A DNA stretch of 14,189 bases from JBBKXP01 sp038251315 (GTDB lineage Bacteria > Pseudomonadota > Alphaproteobacteria > Rhodobacterales > Rhodobacteraceae). Below, in pieces: positions 12,956 to 14,189 of the stretch. The notes below the pieces were generated by a model that had not been told where the DNA came from, searched no databases, and worked only from the letters and a program-made list of their open reading frames with translations. The position numbers and the translations under genes are program-made. The first letter of the stretch is position 1. Every line of letters begins with the position of its first letter. The DNA is taken from assembly GCA_038251315.1 (NCBI GenBank), contig JBBSBK010000098.1, positions 1-14,189 of the forward strand, given 5' to 3'.

Positions 12956-13456
12956 TCAGCGGTTGTTATAGGCTGCCCGCACTGCTGCCGCCGCTTCGGC
13001 TGTGACGGCTCCGCTGGTGGCAAACAGCACCTCGCCCGATGGACGCACGACCAAGACCCGGATCGTGTCGCGCCCGGCGAACCCCAAGGGTTCGTTCACG
13101 AAATCCGGGGCCTCATACAGGGTGATCGTGCGCGCCCGCATGTCGGGGTCGGTGATGCCCGACCGCATGCCGTTGTCCAGAAACCCCTTGATCAGCCGGG
13201 TGCCGACCCCGACGACCGGTATCTCGACAAACTCGGTTCCTTGCGACGCATCCAGCCCTAACGCCTGCACCCAGCCGTCGATCGCCGCCTGCTGGTTCAT
13301 CTTGTAGGCAATGAACACGACCGTCGGGTCGCCCGGCAGATCGGCGGGCAGGGTGACAGACCGCCCGTTCAGATCGTCCGCCTGGACGGTCGGAAACTCG
13401 CCCTGTGCGGCGGCGGGCGCGGCCAATAGCATGGCGATCAGGGCGAGATGTCTCAT
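12956..13456 (-). CDS. Secreted protein with probable thioredoxin-like fold
   Basis: A 166-residue protein starting with a signal peptide (MRHLALIAMLLAAPAAAQ), so periplasmic. The mature part begins with a pattern like AhpC/TSA or Sco-type thioredoxin folds: VQADDLNGRSVTLPADL, then PTVVFIAYKMNQQ. Later segments include DPDMRARTITLY and RVLVVRPSGEVLF, where the last looks like a thioredoxin-fold strand pair followed by a glycine turn. No CxxC is present, so it is unlikely to be a redox-active thiol protein. The strand pattern vaguely recalls ATP10-type proteins, but this is not secure. ATG 13456 is chosen for the signal peptide and AAAAGGAA upstream; the longer open frame enters the serB promoter region. 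It lies 98 bases before serC on the same strand and is divergent from serB. Confidence 0.8.
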   Translation of the reverse strand: MRHLALIAMLLAAPAAAQGEFPTVQADDLNGRSVTLPADLPGDPTVVFIAYKMNQQAAIDGWVQALGLDASQGTEFVEIPVVGVGTRLIKGFLDNGMRSGITDPDMRARTITLYEAPDFVNEPLGFAGRDTIRVLVVRPSGEVLFATSGAVTAEAAAAVRAAYNNR

Positions 13457-13568
13457 CTTGCGGTTCCTTTTCGGGTGTGGCGTAAAAAGATAGTCCGCAA
13501 TCGCCGTCTGGCCATTGTCCCCCGAAACGGTTAGCTGAAAAGCCAGTATTTGCCCCAAAGGTGCGCCC
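13457..13568. promoter_or_regulatory. Divergent intergenic region between the secreted protein gene and serB
   Basis: These 112 bases separate two divergently read genes and must hold both of their promoters. Ribosome binding sites are visible at each edge: AAAGG at 13557-13561 for serB, and AAAAGGAA on the minus strand before 13456. I see no convincing -35/-10 pair, operator palindrome or riboswitch. Confidence 0.55.
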
Positions 13569-14189
13569 ATGTTAATCGTCACCCTGCTGACCAACCCTGC
13601 AGAGCGCACGCTGTCTGCATCGCTGGTCAATGACCTGTGCGGTGCCTGGGGCGGTGGTGCGGTGACGTGGCTTTCGGTGGACGAGGCGGCGGAATTTGCC
13701 GTGCGCGCGGTCCCCGACAGTCGTTGGGATACCTGGCAATCACTTCAGGACAGCGCCGTCGACCTGATCGTCCTGCCCGCTGAAAACCGCCGCAAAAAGG
13801 TGCTGCTGGCCGATATGGACAGCACGATGATCCGGCAGGAATGTATCGACGAACTGGCGTCCGAAGCCGGTGTGGGCGACCAAGTGGCCGCAATAACTGC
13901 GCGCACGATGAATGGAGAACTGGATTTCGAGGCGGCACTGATCGAACGGGTGTCGCTGCTGAAAGGGTTGCCCGAAACGGTCATCGACACCGTGCTGGCA
14001 AAACAAATCACCCTGATGCCCGGCGGCTACGAACTGGTCCAGACGATGAAGGCGAACGGAGCCTATACGGCGCTGGTGTCGGGCGGGTTCACCACATTTA
14101 CCAGCCGGATCGCCGCGGCATTGGGGTTCGACGAAAACCGCGCCAACACGCTGCTGATCGCGAACGGCAAACTGACCGGCGACGTGGCC
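13569..14189 (+). CDS. serB: Phosphoserine phosphatase (3' end outside window)
   Basis: The first 207 residues of a HAD-family phosphatase that removes phosphate from phosphoserine, the last step of serine synthesis. The catalytic motif is ADMDST, with nucleophile D82 and acid D84. It is followed by IRQECIDELA, with the substrate-contacting glutamate E91, and by motif II VSGGFTTF (S171). The N-terminal 75 residues form the extra regulatory-type domain seen in longer bacterial SerB proteins of about 290 residues. The frame is open to the last base of the window, so the final third, including HAD motif III/IV, is missing because of the window edge, not because the gene is broken. AAAGG lies eight bases upstream of ATG 13569. 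It is divergent from the serC-serA side. Confidence 0.94.
   Translation, partial: MLIVTLLTNPAERTLSASLVNDLCGAWGGGAVTWLSVDEAAEFAVRAVPDSRWDTWQSLQDSAVDLIVLPAENRRKKVLLADMDSTMIRQECIDELASEAGVGDQVAAITARTMNGELDFEAALIERVSLLKGLPETVIDTVLAKQITLMPGGYELVQTMKANGAYTALVSGGFTTFTSRIAAALGFDENRANTLLIANGKLTGDVA

Overview
The window is chromosomal DNA from a GC-rich alphaproteobacterium. It is most likely a marine-type Rhodobacteraceae (Roseobacter group) relative. This is judged from codon usage, the long alphaproteobacterial form of SerC, the oxidoreductase-SelD fusion and the gene neighbourhood; no rRNA or other phylogenetic marker is present.

Layout. (1) 1-286: a short, visibly A/T-richer stretch with no convincing intact gene, perhaps the decayed end of one. 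(2) 289-1458: a complete-looking IS630-family insertion sequence with a full-length DDE transposase on the minus strand, matching ends and flanking TA dinucleotides. (3) 1461-1643: the last transmembrane part of an MFS-like transporter whose 5' portion is missing at the IS. (4) 1670-8229 (+): a tightly packed run of a small two-helix membrane protein, a LolD/MacB-type ABC ATPase, an FtsX-type permease, a secreted AttH/CrtC-type lipocalin-like protein, and a fused FAD oxidoreductase-selenophosphate synthetase (SelD). The last four overlap each other by a few bases, which points to translational coupling. (5) 8213-12857 (-): selU (tRNA 2-selenouridine synthase), a PPP-family phosphatase, serA and serC, read in the order serC, serA, phosphatase, selU. 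selU and selD converge and overlap by 17 bases. (6) 12956-13456 (-): a small secreted protein with a probable thioredoxin-like fold. (7) 13569-end (+): serB, divergent from the previous gene and cut by the window edge.

How the genes work together. SerA, SerC and SerB are the three steps of the phosphorylated serine pathway, from 3-phosphoglycerate to L-serine. SelD makes selenophosphate and SelU uses it to replace sulfur with selenium in wobble-position 2-thiouridine of certain tRNAs, so the two convergent genes form a selenium-tRNA-modification pair. The ABC ATPase, permease and lipocalin-like protein resemble the AttEFGH type of envelope transport system, whose substrate is unknown.

No CRISPR, tRNA, rRNA, phage or defence system was found. 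The most unusual items are a 22-bp perfect inverted repeat with nested palindromes between serC and serA, the coupling of selD to an envelope export module, and the IS sitting on a junction between unrelated flanks.
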